DNA from: Palsa-506 sp963755815
GTDB taxonomy: Bacteria > Actinomycetota > Actinomycetes > Streptosporangiales > Streptosporangiaceae
Direction: 5' to 3'
Length of the DNA stretch: 64,000 nt
NCBI GenBank assembly: GCA_963755815.1
Contig: CAVWLF010000003.1
Span: 62,001 to 126,000 of the forward strand
Shown here: positions 44,507 to 53,279 of the stretch, one piece after another
How the letters are laid out: each line of letters begins with the position of its first letter
Numbering within the stretch: the first letter of the stretch is position 1
Made by a program: the position numbers and the translations under genes
Notes under the pieces: generated by a model
What the model was told of the DNA's origin: nothing
Databases searched by the model: none
The model's input: only the letters and a program-made list of their open reading frames with translations

Positions 44507-45412
44507 ATTCGCGCGACCAGGGATCTCCTTGAGCGGATGATCCTCCCCCTGGTGCTCGCCGCGGCCGTCCTCGGCTGGGCGGCACCGGGACCGGCGCGGC
44601 TGCTGGACCGTCATCAGGCGATCGATGTGGTGCTGGCCGTCCTCGTCTTCGCCAGTGCCATCACGGTTCCGGGCGGGGCGGCGAGCCGGCTGCGGGCGCT
44701 GGCCCCCCGGCTCGGGATCGCCGTGCTCGCGGCCGCGGCGGTGCTGCCCCTGCTGGCCTTCGCCCTCAGCCGGCTGCTCGGGCCCGCCGCGCTGCGGGAC
44801 GGGGTACTCGCGGTGGGCGTGGCGCCCGCGGAGGTCGCCTCAGTCGCGATCACCGCGATCGCCGGGGGCGACGCGGGTGCCGCCGCCGTGCTGCTGGTGG
44901 CGTCGACGCTGATCTGCGTGGCCGTGGCCGGGCCCATCCTGGCGCTGGCCGGCGGCCACGGCGTGTCCGCGGTCCACGTCCTGATCACCCTGTCGCTGGT
45001 GGTCGGCGTTCCGCTGCTGGCGGGCCTGCTGCTCCGGCGGCTCGCGGCGGCCGGGGGCCGCGCCGGTGACGGCTTCCAGGCGCTCGCCATCGTCGCCGTC
45101 GTGGTGCTGGTCTGGCTCGTTTCCGGCCAGGTGCGCCTGTCCGCCGCGTACTGGGCCCTGGCCGGAGTCCTGGTCGTGCTGATCGTCGCCTCGGCGGCGA
45201 TCGGGCTGCTGCTTGGCTCGCGGCTGGAGCCCGCGGTGAAGACCGGCATCGTGCTGACCGTCTCGATGCGGGACTTCGCGGTCGCCAGCGGGATCGCACT
45301 CGCTGCCTTCGGTCCCGCGGCCGCGGCCCCGCTGGGCATTTACGGAGTACTGGTGATGACCTGGGGCGCGCTCATCGCCCGGGCGGCGAGCCGATCCCGG
45401 CGAACGGCATGA
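44507..45412 (+). CDS. BASS-family (bile acid:sodium symporter-like) transporter
   Basis: This membrane protein of about 300 residues has nine to ten helices, rich in Ala, Val and Leu. The core repeat feature GVAPAEVASVAITAIAGGDAGAAAVLLVASTL corresponds to the first helix-break region of BASS proteins, and KTGIVLTVSMRDFAVASGIALAAFG to the second. The first ATG in frame is 44537, but homologues usually begin about ten residues earlier with a basic RDLLER segment. Here that segment is present (IRATRDLLER), preceded by ATT at 44507 with GGAG six bases upstream. I therefore place the start at the ATT, a rare initiator, with ATG 44537 as the safe alternative. Substrate unknown; organic anions or keto acids are typical. 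Confidence 0.75.
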   Translation: MRATRDLLERMILPLVLAAAVLGWAAPGPARLLDRHQAIDVVLAVLVFASAITVPGGAASRLRALAPRLGIAVLAAAAVLPLLAFALSRLLGPAALRDGVLAVGVAPAEVASVAITAIAGGDAGAAAVLLVASTLICVAVAGPILALAGGHGVSAVHVLITLSLVVGVPLLAGLLLRRLAAAGGRAGDGFQALAIVAVVVLVWLVSGQVRLSAAYWALAGVLVVLIVASAAIGLLLGSRLEPAVKTGIVLTVSMRDFAVASGIALAAFGPAAAAPLGIYGVLVMTWGALIARAASRSRRTA

Positions 45413-45464
45413 CCGCCAGCCGGCGCTGGCGGGATCGTCACCGGCTAACTCAGGCCTGCGCCCG

Positions 45465-45470
45465 TAGACT
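45465..45470 (+). promoter_or_regulatory. Leaderless-type -10 box before the HD-GYP gene
   Basis: TAGACT ends six bases before the GTG at 45477, and no Shine-Dalgarno is present, the pattern of a leaderless actinobacterial mRNA. Confidence 0.5.
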
Positions 45471-45476
45471 TCCCCT

Positions 45477-47047
45477 GTGACCGTCGGGACGCAGGCAGGC
45501 AGCGTCAGGATCGCGGAGCTGGTAGCGACCCTTTCCTACGCTGCTGACCTGGGCCTCGGGCAGCCGATGGCGCACTGCATGCGGCAGACGGTCATCGCGC
45601 TGCGGCTGGCCGGTCTCGCCGGGGCCAGCGACAGCGAGCTTGAGGCGACCTATTACCTCGGGCTGATGATGAACGTCTACTGTCATGCCGACGCGGCCGA
45701 GCAAGCGAAATGGTTCGGCGACGAGATCAGCATGAAGGGTGACGGGTTCGAGATGCTCGATATGAGCACGGCCCGGATGATCTCGTTCATCCTGCGGCGG
45801 GTCAGCTCGCACGGCAGCGGCGTATCCCGCGCCCGGCGGCTGGCCGTGTTCCCGCTGGCCGGGCAGAAGCAGGTGTTCGCGTTCATGACCACGCACTCCA
45901 CCCTGGGCGCGCAGTTCGCCGCCCAGATCGGCCTGGACGACGCGGTCTGCGTCGCGATCCAGCAGGCCTATGAGCAATGGGACGGCAAGGGTCATCCAAG
46001 CCATCTTCGCGGTGAGCAGATCTGCCTGCCCGCGCGGCTGGTGCAGCTGGCCAGCCCGGTCGAGGTGTTCAGCCGCCGCCGCGGCGCCGATGCGGCCCGG
46101 GCCGTCGCCCGCAAGCACGCCGGGAGCCAGTTCGATCCCGCGATCGTGGAACTGTTCTGCGACCACGCGCCCGAACTGCTGGACGGCCTGGATCAGGCGT
46201 CCGGCTGGGACGCCATTCTCGATGCCGAGCCCGAGCTGTCCCGCCGCGCGGCCGGCTCCGGCCTGGACGAGGTCCTGGAGGCCATGGCCGACCTGGTGGA
46301 CATGAAGAGCCCGTACCTGGCCGGCCACTCGCGGGGGGTAGCCAACCTGGTCAGCGAGGCCGCGCGGGCCTCGGGCGGGTCAGCGGGCGAGGTGAGCACG
46401 CTGCGGCGCGCGGCGCTCATCCATGACCTCGGCCGGCTGGGCGTCTCCAACGCGATCTGGGACAAGCCGGGCCCGCTGACGGAAGCCGAGTCCGAGCGGG
46501 TCCGCCTGCACCCCTACCTGACGGACCGCATGCTGGCCCGGGTGAGCGCGCTCGGCAGCAGCCGCGAGATCGCCGCCCGGCACCATGAGCGGCTGGACGG
46601 CTCGGGGTACCCGCGCGGGCTGACGGCCGCCTCGCTCACGCCGCCGGACCGGCTGCTGGCGGCCGCGGACGCCTATCACGCGATGACCGAGCCGCGCCCG
46701 CACCGGCTCCCGCTGGATCCCGGCCAGGCGTCCCGCGCCCTGCGGGCCGACGCCGTGGCCGGCCGCTGGACGGCGACGCGGTGGACGCCGTGCTGAGCGC
46801 GGCCGGCCATCGCGCGCCCGCCCGGCGTGCCTGGCCCGGCGGGCTCACCGCGCGCGAGGTTGAAGTGCTGGGGCTGCTGGCCCGGGGTCACTCGAACAAG
46901 CAGATCGCCCAGCACCTGGTGGTCTCGCCGAAGACCGCGGGCAATCACGTCGAGCACATCTATGCGAAGCTCGGCGTCTCCAGCCGCGCGGCCGCCACGC
47001 TGTTCGCTACCCAGCACGGGCTGATGGGGACCTTCGAGTCCGCCTAG
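45477..47047 (+). CDS. HD-GYP phosphodiesterase-like protein with C-terminal LuxR helix-turn-helix, frameshifted
   Basis: Two HD-type units are visible. The first (about 25-210) is degenerate, with AYEQWDGKGHPSHLRGEQICLPARLV. The second (about 260-405) keeps the metal His-Asp pair in LIHDLGRLGV, then HH in AARHHERLDGSGYPRGLT, which is a complete HD-GYP signature of cyclic-di-GMP phosphodiesterases. The frame then stops at 46796 because one base is missing at about 46763-46766. In the shifted frame (46766 to 47047) a LuxR-type DNA-binding domain follows: GLTAREVEVLGLLARGHSNKQIAQHLVVSPKTAGNHVEHIYAKLGV. The joined product is about 523 residues. A cyclic-nucleotide-responsive transcription factor is the natural inference. 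The stop TAG overlaps the cupin gene's stop on the other strand. Confidence 0.85.
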
Positions 47048-47421
47048 GCGGACTGCATCGCCTGCATGTTCTTCACGATCGCCGCCGTCACCGCCTGCAG
47101 TTCGGCGGCCGGGCTGAACTGCAGGTACTCGGTGCCGGCCGCGGCCGACGGCGTGTGACCCGGCCCGACATAGAACGCGTCGCCCGCCTGGCACACTTCC
47201 TCGCGGTCGGCGAAGCGGAACGTCAGCGTGCCGGAGATGACATAGCCCCAGTGCGGGCACTGGCAGCTGTCACCGGGCAGGCCCTTGAGCATCGGGGCCA
47301 GGTCCGCATCCTGGCGAATGGTCAGGAAGTTAATGGTGTAGCCCTCGATGTCCTCATGGCGGTCCAGCGCCGCGCCGAAGTCGTCGACGTGGGCGGCACT
47401 TTCCCTGGATACCTTCGGCAT
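47044..47421 (-). CDS. Small cupin-domain protein
   Basis: This is a 125-residue single-domain cupin. The first motif region CQCPHWGYVISGTLTFRFADREEVCQAGDAFYVGPGHTP contains a His and Glu in cupin-1 spacing, and the second strand pair follows with TEYLQFSPAAELQ. Two cysteines precede the metal His (SCQCPHW). Function unknown; such proteins bind metal or a small ligand. ATG at 47421 follows GGGAG nine bases upstream, in preference to the longer in-frame starts. The gene converges on the HD-GYP/LuxR gene, the two stop codons sharing the palindrome CTAG. Confidence 0.85.
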   Translation of the reverse strand: MPKVSRESAAHVDDFGAALDRHEDIEGYTINFLTIRQDADLAPMLKGLPGDSCQCPHWGYVISGTLTFRFADREEVCQAGDAFYVGPGHTPSAAAGTEYLQFSPAAELQAVTAAIVKNMQAMQSA

Positions 47422-47990
47422 CTGTCTCATCTCCCAGCGTTGGCGTTTACTGCTCGTCTGGGGCGACTGTAAGCGCCGGGGCCGGGGCCGGTCATGAGGC
47501 GTTTGCCTCATCTAGTAGCACCAGAATGCGGGGCGGCCCCGGGCCGCCCGCGGGAAGAAAGCCGCTGGTCCGGGCGGCAGCGCCGGCGTAACCGGGCCGT
47601 CGCCGGGGTGGTTCGGCACCGGCGCTGGAGTCGGTGTCAGCGCCGGTGCCGAAGTCGGTATCCGCAGGGCCCGGGACGACGGCGGATTCCCCGGGATGCT
47701 CGTCTTGTGCGCTGGTTCGGTGCGGGTATGGCCCGCGGATTGGTGGCATGCGTCCCAGCGGTCCCGGTGGCCGCCAAACGGCACCCGCGCGGGCCGTCGC
47801 CGGCGGCCGCGCCGCCGGACCGGGCGGCCCGGGCCCGGCCCGGACCGGGGCGCGACTTGCCGCCGGGTCGTTACGTCGGCGAACCTTCCTTTCGCCTAGG
47901 CCGGGTAGTAATCTCCGCCTCAGCAAGCAGTCGGCGGTGTCGCAGCCGTGGCACCTGCCCCCGGGAGGCGAGGAGCAGGGAGGCCCGGCC
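47422..47990. other. 569-bp region without a convincing gene
   Basis: This stretch separates the divergent cupin and NCS1 permease genes. The only notable structure is a perfect 16-bp hairpin, annotated separately. Short open frames in it have no domain-like sequence. Promoters for both genes should lie here. Confidence 0.6.
47612..47653. promoter_or_regulatory. Perfect 16-bp inverted repeat upstream of the NCS1 permease
   Basis: TTCGGCACCGGCGCTG (47612-47627) pairs completely with 47638-47653 around a 10-base loop. It lies between divergent genes and far from any stop codon, so an operator or leader structure is likelier than a terminator. Confidence 0.5.
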
Positions 47991-49445
47991 ATGACGGGAA
48001 TCAGCGAGTCGATAACGGGTGCGGATACGGGGGCGCCGCCCATCACGACGATCGAGCAGCGCGGCATCGAGTACGTGCCGACCGACAGCCGGTGGGGTAA
48101 GCCGAGCGGCCTGTTCTGGATGTGGGCCGGCGCCGTCTGGAACGTCGAGTTCGTGTACTACGGCGCCATCGCGGTGGTCTTCCTCGGGCTGTCCTTCGCC
48201 CAGGCGGTCCTGATCATCCTGATCGGGAACGTCTTCTACCTGCTGACCGGCCTGGCCAGCCTGCAGGGACCGCAGGCCGGGACGACCACGTTCGCGATCA
48301 GCCGGGCACCGTTCGGGCCGCTCGGCAACAAGCTGCCCTCCTTCTTCAACTGGGTCACCCAGGTCGGGTTCGAGATCGAGGGCATTGCCTTCATTGTCTT
48401 CGCCGCGATCGTGCTGATGGCCAAGGCCGGATTCACCGCCGGCACGGCCGCCAAGATCATCTTCATCATCGTCGCGGTGGCCATCCAGGCCGTGCTGCCG
48501 CTGCTCGGGCACGCCGCGGTGCTGAAGGTGCTCCGCTGGCTGGCCATCCCGTTCGTGATCCTGTTCGTGGTGATGGCGATCCTCACGGCATCCAAGGCGA
48601 AGCTGCACGCGGTCCCGCACGGTGCCAGCTGGGGCATGCTGCTGGTGTTCCTCGCGCTGGTCATCTCGGCCGGCGGCCTGGGCTGGACCGAGAACGGCAA
48701 CGACTACTCGCGCTATCTGCCGGCCGCCTCCAACAAGAGGCAGATCGTGCTCGCCGTCGCGCTCGGCGGCGCGATCCCGTCGGCGCTGCTGGAGATCCTC
48801 GGTGCCGCGGTCGGGACGGGCGTGCCGGCCGCGGCGGACTCGCCGACCGGCCTGGTGGCGGGATTCCAGACCTGGTTCGTCGTCCCGTTCCTGATCTTCG
48901 CCATTGTCCAGCTGTTCGCGATCAACACCCTCGACCTGTACTCCTCGGGAGTTACCCTGCAGAGCCTGATCCCGCGCCTGAAGCGGATCCACTGCGTGGG
49001 CATCGACACGGTCGTGTGCGGCGTGATCGCCGCTTACGCGGTGTTCTCGTCGAACTTCTTCGGGCTGCTCGCCAGCTTCCTGCTGTTCATCATCTTGTGG
49101 CTCGGCCCGTGGTGCGCGATTTACCTCGTGGACAGCCTGCTGCGCAAGAACCGGTATGACCACGAGGCGCTGCTGGACGAGCGGGGCGGGCGGTATTTCC
49201 GCAATGGCGGAGTGCATTGGCCGGCCATCATCGCGCAGGTCGTCGGCGGCGTCGCCGCCGCGCTGTGGCTGAATGCCTTCAACTCCACCGCGCTGTCCTA
49301 CGTCGGCCCGCTGTCGAGCCGGAACGACGGCTCGGACTTCAGCGTCTTCATCGGGCTGATCGTCGGCGGCCTCATCTACTGGCTGCTGGCCAGGAAAACC
49401 GTGCGGGCCGAGGGCGAGGCCACGCCGGCCATCACCACCGGGTAG
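47991..49445 (+). CDS. NCS1-family purine/cytosine permease
   Basis: This 484-residue, 12-helix transporter belongs to the nucleobase:cation symporter-1 family. The family entry motif is present: RGIEYVPTDSRWGKPSGLFWMWAGAVWNVEFV, where the conserved Gly and Asn line the substrate path. GPQAGTTTFAISRAPFGPLGNKLPSFFNWVTQVGFE is the typical helix 2-3 region, and WTENGNDYSRYLPAASNK lies near helix 6. ATG at 47991 follows GGGAGGC; the longer frame upstream is not transporter-like. Likely substrates are cytosine or purines, which fits the adjacent convergent adenine deaminase gene (97 bp between stops). The loop order and length are standard. Confidence 0.9.
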   Translation: MTGISESITGADTGAPPITTIEQRGIEYVPTDSRWGKPSGLFWMWAGAVWNVEFVYYGAIAVVFLGLSFAQAVLIILIGNVFYLLTGLASLQGPQAGTTTFAISRAPFGPLGNKLPSFFNWVTQVGFEIEGIAFIVFAAIVLMAKAGFTAGTAAKIIFIIVAVAIQAVLPLLGHAAVLKVLRWLAIPFVILFVVMAILTASKAKLHAVPHGASWGMLLVFLALVISAGGLGWTENGNDYSRYLPAASNKRQIVLAVALGGAIPSALLEILGAAVGTGVPAAADSPTGLVAGFQTWFVVPFLIFAIVQLFAINTLDLYSSGVTLQSLIPRLKRIHCVGIDTVVCGVIAAYAVFSSNFFGLLASFLLFIILWLGPWCAIYLVDSLLRKNRYDHEALLDERGGRYFRNGGVHWPAIIAQVVGGVAAALWLNAFNSTALSYVGPLSSRNDGSDFSVFIGLIVGGLIYWLLARKTVRAEGEATPAITTG

Positions 49446-49542
49446 CGGCCGGGCCCCCCGGGCGGCCAGCCCGGCGAGCCCCGTTATGGCTGGTATTGAC
49501 GGCTGGGCCGGGACAGCGCCGGCCTGGCCCAGGGCGCCTGCG

Positions 49543-51267
49543 TCAGCCCGGCGTCACCGAGGTCAGCGCGAACTTGTCCACGTCGACGAGCCCGAGGTCG
49601 GTGATCCGCAGCTGCGGGATAACCGACAGGCCAAGGAAGCTCAGGTGCATGAACGGGGCGCCGATGGTGACGCCGAGCGCCTCGGCCGCGATGCGCTCCA
49701 GGTGCTCCACCGACGCGGCGACCTCGCGGGCCGGCTGATCGCTCATCAGCCCGCCGATGGGCAGCGCGACCTCGGCGATGACGCGGCCGTCGAGCACCGC
49801 CACCTGGCCGCCGCCGAGCTCGGCGAGCCGGGTCAGCGCCACGGCCATCTCGGCCGGCCCGGACGGCCCGGCCGCGCCCACGATCATGCAGTTGTGGGCG
49901 TCATGGGCCACGGTGGACGCGATCGCGCCGCGGGTCAGCCCGAAGCCGCTTACGTAGCCGAGCCCGATCCGGCCGGTCCGCAGGTGGCGCTCGGCGACGG
50001 CGATGCGCGCGACGGCGGCGGCCGGGTCGGTCACGTCGAGGACCAGGTGACGGGTGGTGAGCGTGTCCGGCTCGATGCCGATGACCCGCGCCCGGCCGCC
50101 GGCCGGCGGCTCCAGCCGGAAGGCCTCCGGTACCGGCCGGGTGGCCAGATGGACGGATCCGCGCATCCAGTCCGGTGACCCGACGGCGGCCACCGCGCCC
50201 GCGATGACCTGGCCGTTCTCGGCGACGAGCCGGCCCGCCTGGTACACCCGGGCGGGCAGCAGGCGGTCCAGGGAGTCGAAGCAGAGCACGTCCGCCTGGT
50301 AGCCGGGCGCCAGCCAGCCCAGGTGGTCCAGGTTGTGGTACTGCGCCGGGTTCGACGTGGCGAGCACCAGGGCATCCTCGATCGGCACGCCCTGCGCGAC
50401 CGCGAGCCGGATGCAGTCGTCCAGGTGGCCGTCGCGGAGGATCGTGTCGGGCTCCCGGTCATCGCTGCACAGCGCGATCCGCTCGGTGCCGTAACGCAGC
50501 ACGGTCGGGATGAGGTCGGCCAGGTTCTTGCTCGCCGAGCCCTGCCGGATGAAGATCCACATGCCCTTCCGGCGCTTCTCCTGCGCCTCATCGAGCATGG
50601 TGCACTCATGGTCGGACTCGACGCCCGCGGCCAGGTAGGCGTCCAGCGCGGGGCCGCTCAGCCCGGGCGCGTGGCCATCGACGCGCCGGTCGCCGGCCGC
50701 CGCGATCTTGTCCAGCAGCCCGGCCTCGCCGGCCACCACGCCGGGGTAGTTCATCACCTCGGCGACGCCCAGGGCGCCGCGGGTCGCCAGCAGTTCCCGC
50801 ACCTCCGCGGCGTGGATCTGTGCTCCGGGGCTCTCGAAGGGCGAAGCGGGAACGCAGCTCGACGCGCATATCCCGAACGTGAACGGCAACCCGGCCGCCG
50901 CCTCGGCCAGGGCCGCGACACCGCGGACGCCGAAGACATTGGCGATCTCGTGCGGGTCGGACGCGACCGCCGTCGTGCCATGGGGGAGGACCGCCCGGAC
51001 GAATTCGTCCACCCAGAGTTTCGTCGATTCGAGGTGCATGTGAGCGTCGATGAACCCGGGCGTCAGGGCGGCGCCTGCTACATCGACCACCGCGCGGGCC
51101 TCGCGTGGTCCCCAGCCGGCCACGACCCCGTCCACGATCGCGAGGTCGGTGTCGATCCACTCCCGGGTGCCGGGCACGAACACCCGGCCGCCGGTAAGCA
51201 GCAGGTCAGCGGGCTCGTCGCCGCGGGCGACGGCCAGCACGTGGGGCGTGCCCCGGCGTGGCGGCAT
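49543..51267 (-). CDS. ade: Adenine deaminase
   Basis: This 574-residue amidohydrolase of the Ade type converts adenine to hypoxanthine and ammonia. Metal and active-site motifs are in order: DAHMHLEST, ASDPHEIANVFG, EVMNYPGVV with MNYPG, DGHAPGLSG, SDHECTMLDEA and CSDDREPD, followed by the ASNPAQYHNLDHLG block and the second-domain signature VAHDAHNCMIVGAAG that separates Ade from other deaminases. Start ATG 51267 is preceded by GGAGG five bases upstream; a GTG two codons earlier is also in frame. It is convergent with the NCS1 permease and divergent from the GntR gene. A regulator-type palindrome lies in the latter gap. Confidence 0.93.
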   Translation of the reverse strand: MPPRRGTPHVLAVARGDEPADLLLTGGRVFVPGTREWIDTDLAIVDGVVAGWGPREARAVVDVAGAALTPGFIDAHMHLESTKLWVDEFVRAVLPHGTTAVASDPHEIANVFGVRGVAALAEAAAGLPFTFGICASSCVPASPFESPGAQIHAAEVRELLATRGALGVAEVMNYPGVVAGEAGLLDKIAAAGDRRVDGHAPGLSGPALDAYLAAGVESDHECTMLDEAQEKRRKGMWIFIRQGSASKNLADLIPTVLRYGTERIALCSDDREPDTILRDGHLDDCIRLAVAQGVPIEDALVLATSNPAQYHNLDHLGWLAPGYQADVLCFDSLDRLLPARVYQAGRLVAENGQVIAGAVAAVGSPDWMRGSVHLATRPVPEAFRLEPPAGGRARVIGIEPDTLTTRHLVLDVTDPAAAVARIAVAERHLRTGRIGLGYVSGFGLTRGAIASTVAHDAHNCMIVGAAGPSGPAEMAVALTRLAELGGGQVAVLDGRVIAEVALPIGGLMSDQPAREVAASVEHLERIAAEALGVTIGAPFMHLSFLGLSVIPQLRITDLGLVDVDKFALTSVTPG

Positions 51268-51305
51268 GGACACCTCCGGGAACTCGGGCGAAGTACCGGC
51301 CGCCG

Positions 51306-51323
51306 GGTCTGGTCGACCAGACC
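51306..51323. promoter_or_regulatory. 18-base perfect palindrome between ade and gntR
   Basis: GGTCTGGTCGACCAGACC is self-complementary over its whole length. It is 39 bp before the adenine deaminase start and 133 bp before the GntR start. A 12-base direct repeat (ACCGGTCCTGGC at 51321 and 51360) overlaps it. An operator for the GntR protein is the obvious candidate. Confidence 0.55.
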
Positions 51324-51444
51324 GGTCCTGGCCAGTCCTGGCCGCTCCGGGCTGGTCAAACCGGTCCTGGCTGGGCCGAGTCTATGACCGCGGCCTGGCC
51401 GGCGGCACGGGGCCAGAACGGCCACCGGCTGCCCGCCATGAGGT

Positions 51445-51450
51445 TATGAT
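51445..51450 (+). promoter_or_regulatory. Leaderless-type -10 box before the GntR gene
   Basis: TATGAT, a near-perfect -10 hexamer, ends six bases before the GTG at 51457; there is no ribosome binding site. Confidence 0.6.
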
Positions 51451-51456
51451 GCCAGT

Positions 51457-51819
51457 GTGAGTAGTACTAATGCCACAGTTGAGATTGATCATTCGAGTCC
51501 GGTGCCGCTGCATGAGCAGGTTGCGGCGGCGATCAGGCGGGCGATCGCCGAGGGCGAGATAGCTGCTGGCGAGCGGATGCCGCCCGCCCGGGATCTGGCC
51601 GCGGTCCTCGGGGTCAACGCCAATACCGTCTTCCGCGGGCTGCGCACCCTCCGGGATGAGGGGATCGTCGAGTTCCGCCGCGGCCGCGGCGTGACCGTGA
51701 GCGGCGTCGGGCCGCAGCGCAGCGCGGTGGTGGTGAAGGCGCGAGAACTGGTCGCGCTGGCCCGCAGTTACGGATACCGGCCAGAGGAACTAGCCGAGAT
51801 CATCGCGCAGGTGCCGTAG
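51457..51819 (+). CDS. GntR-family regulator, short YtrA type
   Basis: This 120-residue protein consists of the GntR winged helix only, as in the YtrA subfamily: VPLHEQVAAAIRRAIAEGEIAAGERMPPARDLAAVLGVNANTVFRGLRTLRDEGIVEFRRGRGVTV, then a short helical dimerisation tail. There is no ligand-binding domain of the FadR or HutC type. YtrA-type regulators usually repress their own operon and a transporter next door. Here the following gene is a membrane-anchored propeller-like protein 12 bp downstream, and the divergent neighbour is adenine deaminase. The GTG start is set by the leaderless-type promoter. Confidence 0.9.
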   Translation: MSSTNATVEIDHSSPVPLHEQVAAAIRRAIAEGEIAAGERMPPARDLAAVLGVNANTVFRGLRTLRDEGIVEFRRGRGVTVSGVGPQRSAVVVKARELVALARSYGYRPEELAEIIAQVP

Positions 51820-51831
51820 GGGAGTGGTGCA

Positions 51832-53103
51832 GTGAAGGCCAGCACGGTGGTGCCCGCTCCCGGTTCCGGTACTGAGGCGGAGGCGCTGATCAAGGAGGCG
51901 CGGCGGCGCCAGCGCAGGCGCTACGCCGTGACCGGCCTCGCGGTGGCGGCCGTGCTGGCCAGCGCGCTGGGCGCCTTCGCCGGCCTGCACGGCGTGAGTC
52001 AGCCGCCGGCCCGTCGGCCGCCAGCGGGCCGGTCCGGCCCGAAGCCGGCCGCCAGCCATGCCGCCGGCGCGCCGGCTCCCGGCCGCATTCCGCGCAGCGT
52101 GGACTCGACGGTGCTGATGTGGCCGGTCGGTCCCGGGCAGGCCCCCGGGATCTACCTGGACAACTTGCGGACCCGCCGTCTCCGGCAGGCCTACACGCCC
52201 AGTGTCGATCCCGGTGAATTCCAGCCGCTCATGCCGACCGGCCGCTGGCTCGTCTACGTCCGGGACGGCAGGGTCCTGGCCGTTCCCGTTGACGGGCCAG
52301 GCCAGCCGCGGGTGCTGGGCCGGACGCTGTCCTTCGCGCCGTCCGCCACGCCGGGTCACGTCTGGCTCCAGTACAGCATCTTTCCGCACCGGCCGGGCCC
52401 GGTCAGGGTGCGGCCGGTCTCGATCGCCACAGAGCAGGCCGGCCCGCCGGTCACGCTGCTTCCGGGCACTCAGCTGATCGCCGGGACGGATGCGGGACTG
52501 CTGCTGTCGGCGCGTTACGGCCGCCCGCTGCAGCTCTGGAATCCGGGCGCCGTGCCGACCGCGCTGCCGTATTCGTCCCGGGCCCAGGCCCTAGCGGTCA
52601 GCGCGCGGCTGGTCGCCTACGAGACCGGCTGCCGGGCTGAGGGCACGGCGCAGAACCTGAGCTACGAGGGTAACTACGGTTACGACGCCTGCCGGATGCT
52701 GAGAGTCTTTGACGTCGTCACCGGCAGGCTCCGCTCGTTCGCGGCGCCGCCGGGCACCAGCGGATGGGTACCGAGTCACGGGGGCTACTGGTCGGTCAGC
52801 GCGATAGCGCACTCGGGCCCGGTGCTGGCCGCCGAAGCGGTGGTTCCGCCCGACCGCCGCGGCCTGGCGCGGGTCTTCGTCCTGCACCTGACCGGCCGCC
52901 GGCGCCCGCCGGTGGCCGTCCCGTCACCCGCTGCCTTCCTGCTGTCCGTGACGGCATGGTCGGACCGCGGCTCGTGGCTGTTCTACCAGGGTCCCGGCCA
53001 GCACATGTGGGCGTATCAGGTACGGACGGGGAAGGTGCGGTCGTCCAGGACGCCGTGCTGTCAGTACGCCGTGATGGGCACCGTTAAGAGCCCGCCCGGC
53101 TGA
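51832..53103 (+). CDS. Membrane-anchored protein of unknown function, probable beta-propeller
   Basis: This is a 423-residue protein. A charged cytoplasmic start (EALIKEARRRQRRRYA) precedes one transmembrane helix (about 33-53), then a Pro/Ala-rich linker to about 88. The extracytoplasmic remainder is all-beta-looking with recurrent strand pairs such as GRWLVYVRDGRVLAVPVDG, GHVWLQYSI, TLLPGTQLIAGTDAGLLLSA and GSWLFYQGPGQHMWAYQVRTGKV, reminiscent of WD40/YVTN-type propellers. No catalytic motif is visible. GTG start with AGGGGAG eight bases upstream. The close spacing to the GntR gene suggests cotranscription. The EALIKEARRRQRRR start is common among actinobacterial secreted propeller proteins. 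Confidence 0.75.
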   Translation: MKASTVVPAPGSGTEAEALIKEARRRQRRRYAVTGLAVAAVLASALGAFAGLHGVSQPPARRPPAGRSGPKPAASHAAGAPAPGRIPRSVDSTVLMWPVGPGQAPGIYLDNLRTRRLRQAYTPSVDPGEFQPLMPTGRWLVYVRDGRVLAVPVDGPGQPRVLGRTLSFAPSATPGHVWLQYSIFPHRPGPVRVRPVSIATEQAGPPVTLLPGTQLIAGTDAGLLLSARYGRPLQLWNPGAVPTALPYSSRAQALAVSARLVAYETGCRAEGTAQNLSYEGNYGYDACRMLRVFDVVTGRLRSFAAPPGTSGWVPSHGGYWSVSAIAHSGPVLAAEAVVPPDRRGLARVFVLHLTGRRRPPVAVPSPAAFLLSVTAWSDRGSWLFYQGPGQHMWAYQVRTGKVRSSRTPCCQYAVMGTVKSPPG

Positions 53104-53279
53104 CCGCCGGATGACTCCGGAACGGGCCGGACGTGACCGGTGCGAGGGGCCAGCCGGATGCCGCCGCCGGATGGTGGCCGCCGGCCTGCGGGCGGGCCGG
53201 CCCGCCGCCGCCGAGGTGAGCGCCGCGACACCGCCGCGCCGCATTGCCCGCATGCCCTCCGGCGCGAGAACCTGGGATC

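Noticed and set aside
47634..47990. 119-codon N-terminal extension of the NCS1 permease
   Set aside because: Pro/Ala/Arg-rich with no transporter features; the ATG at 47991 has a good ribosome binding site.
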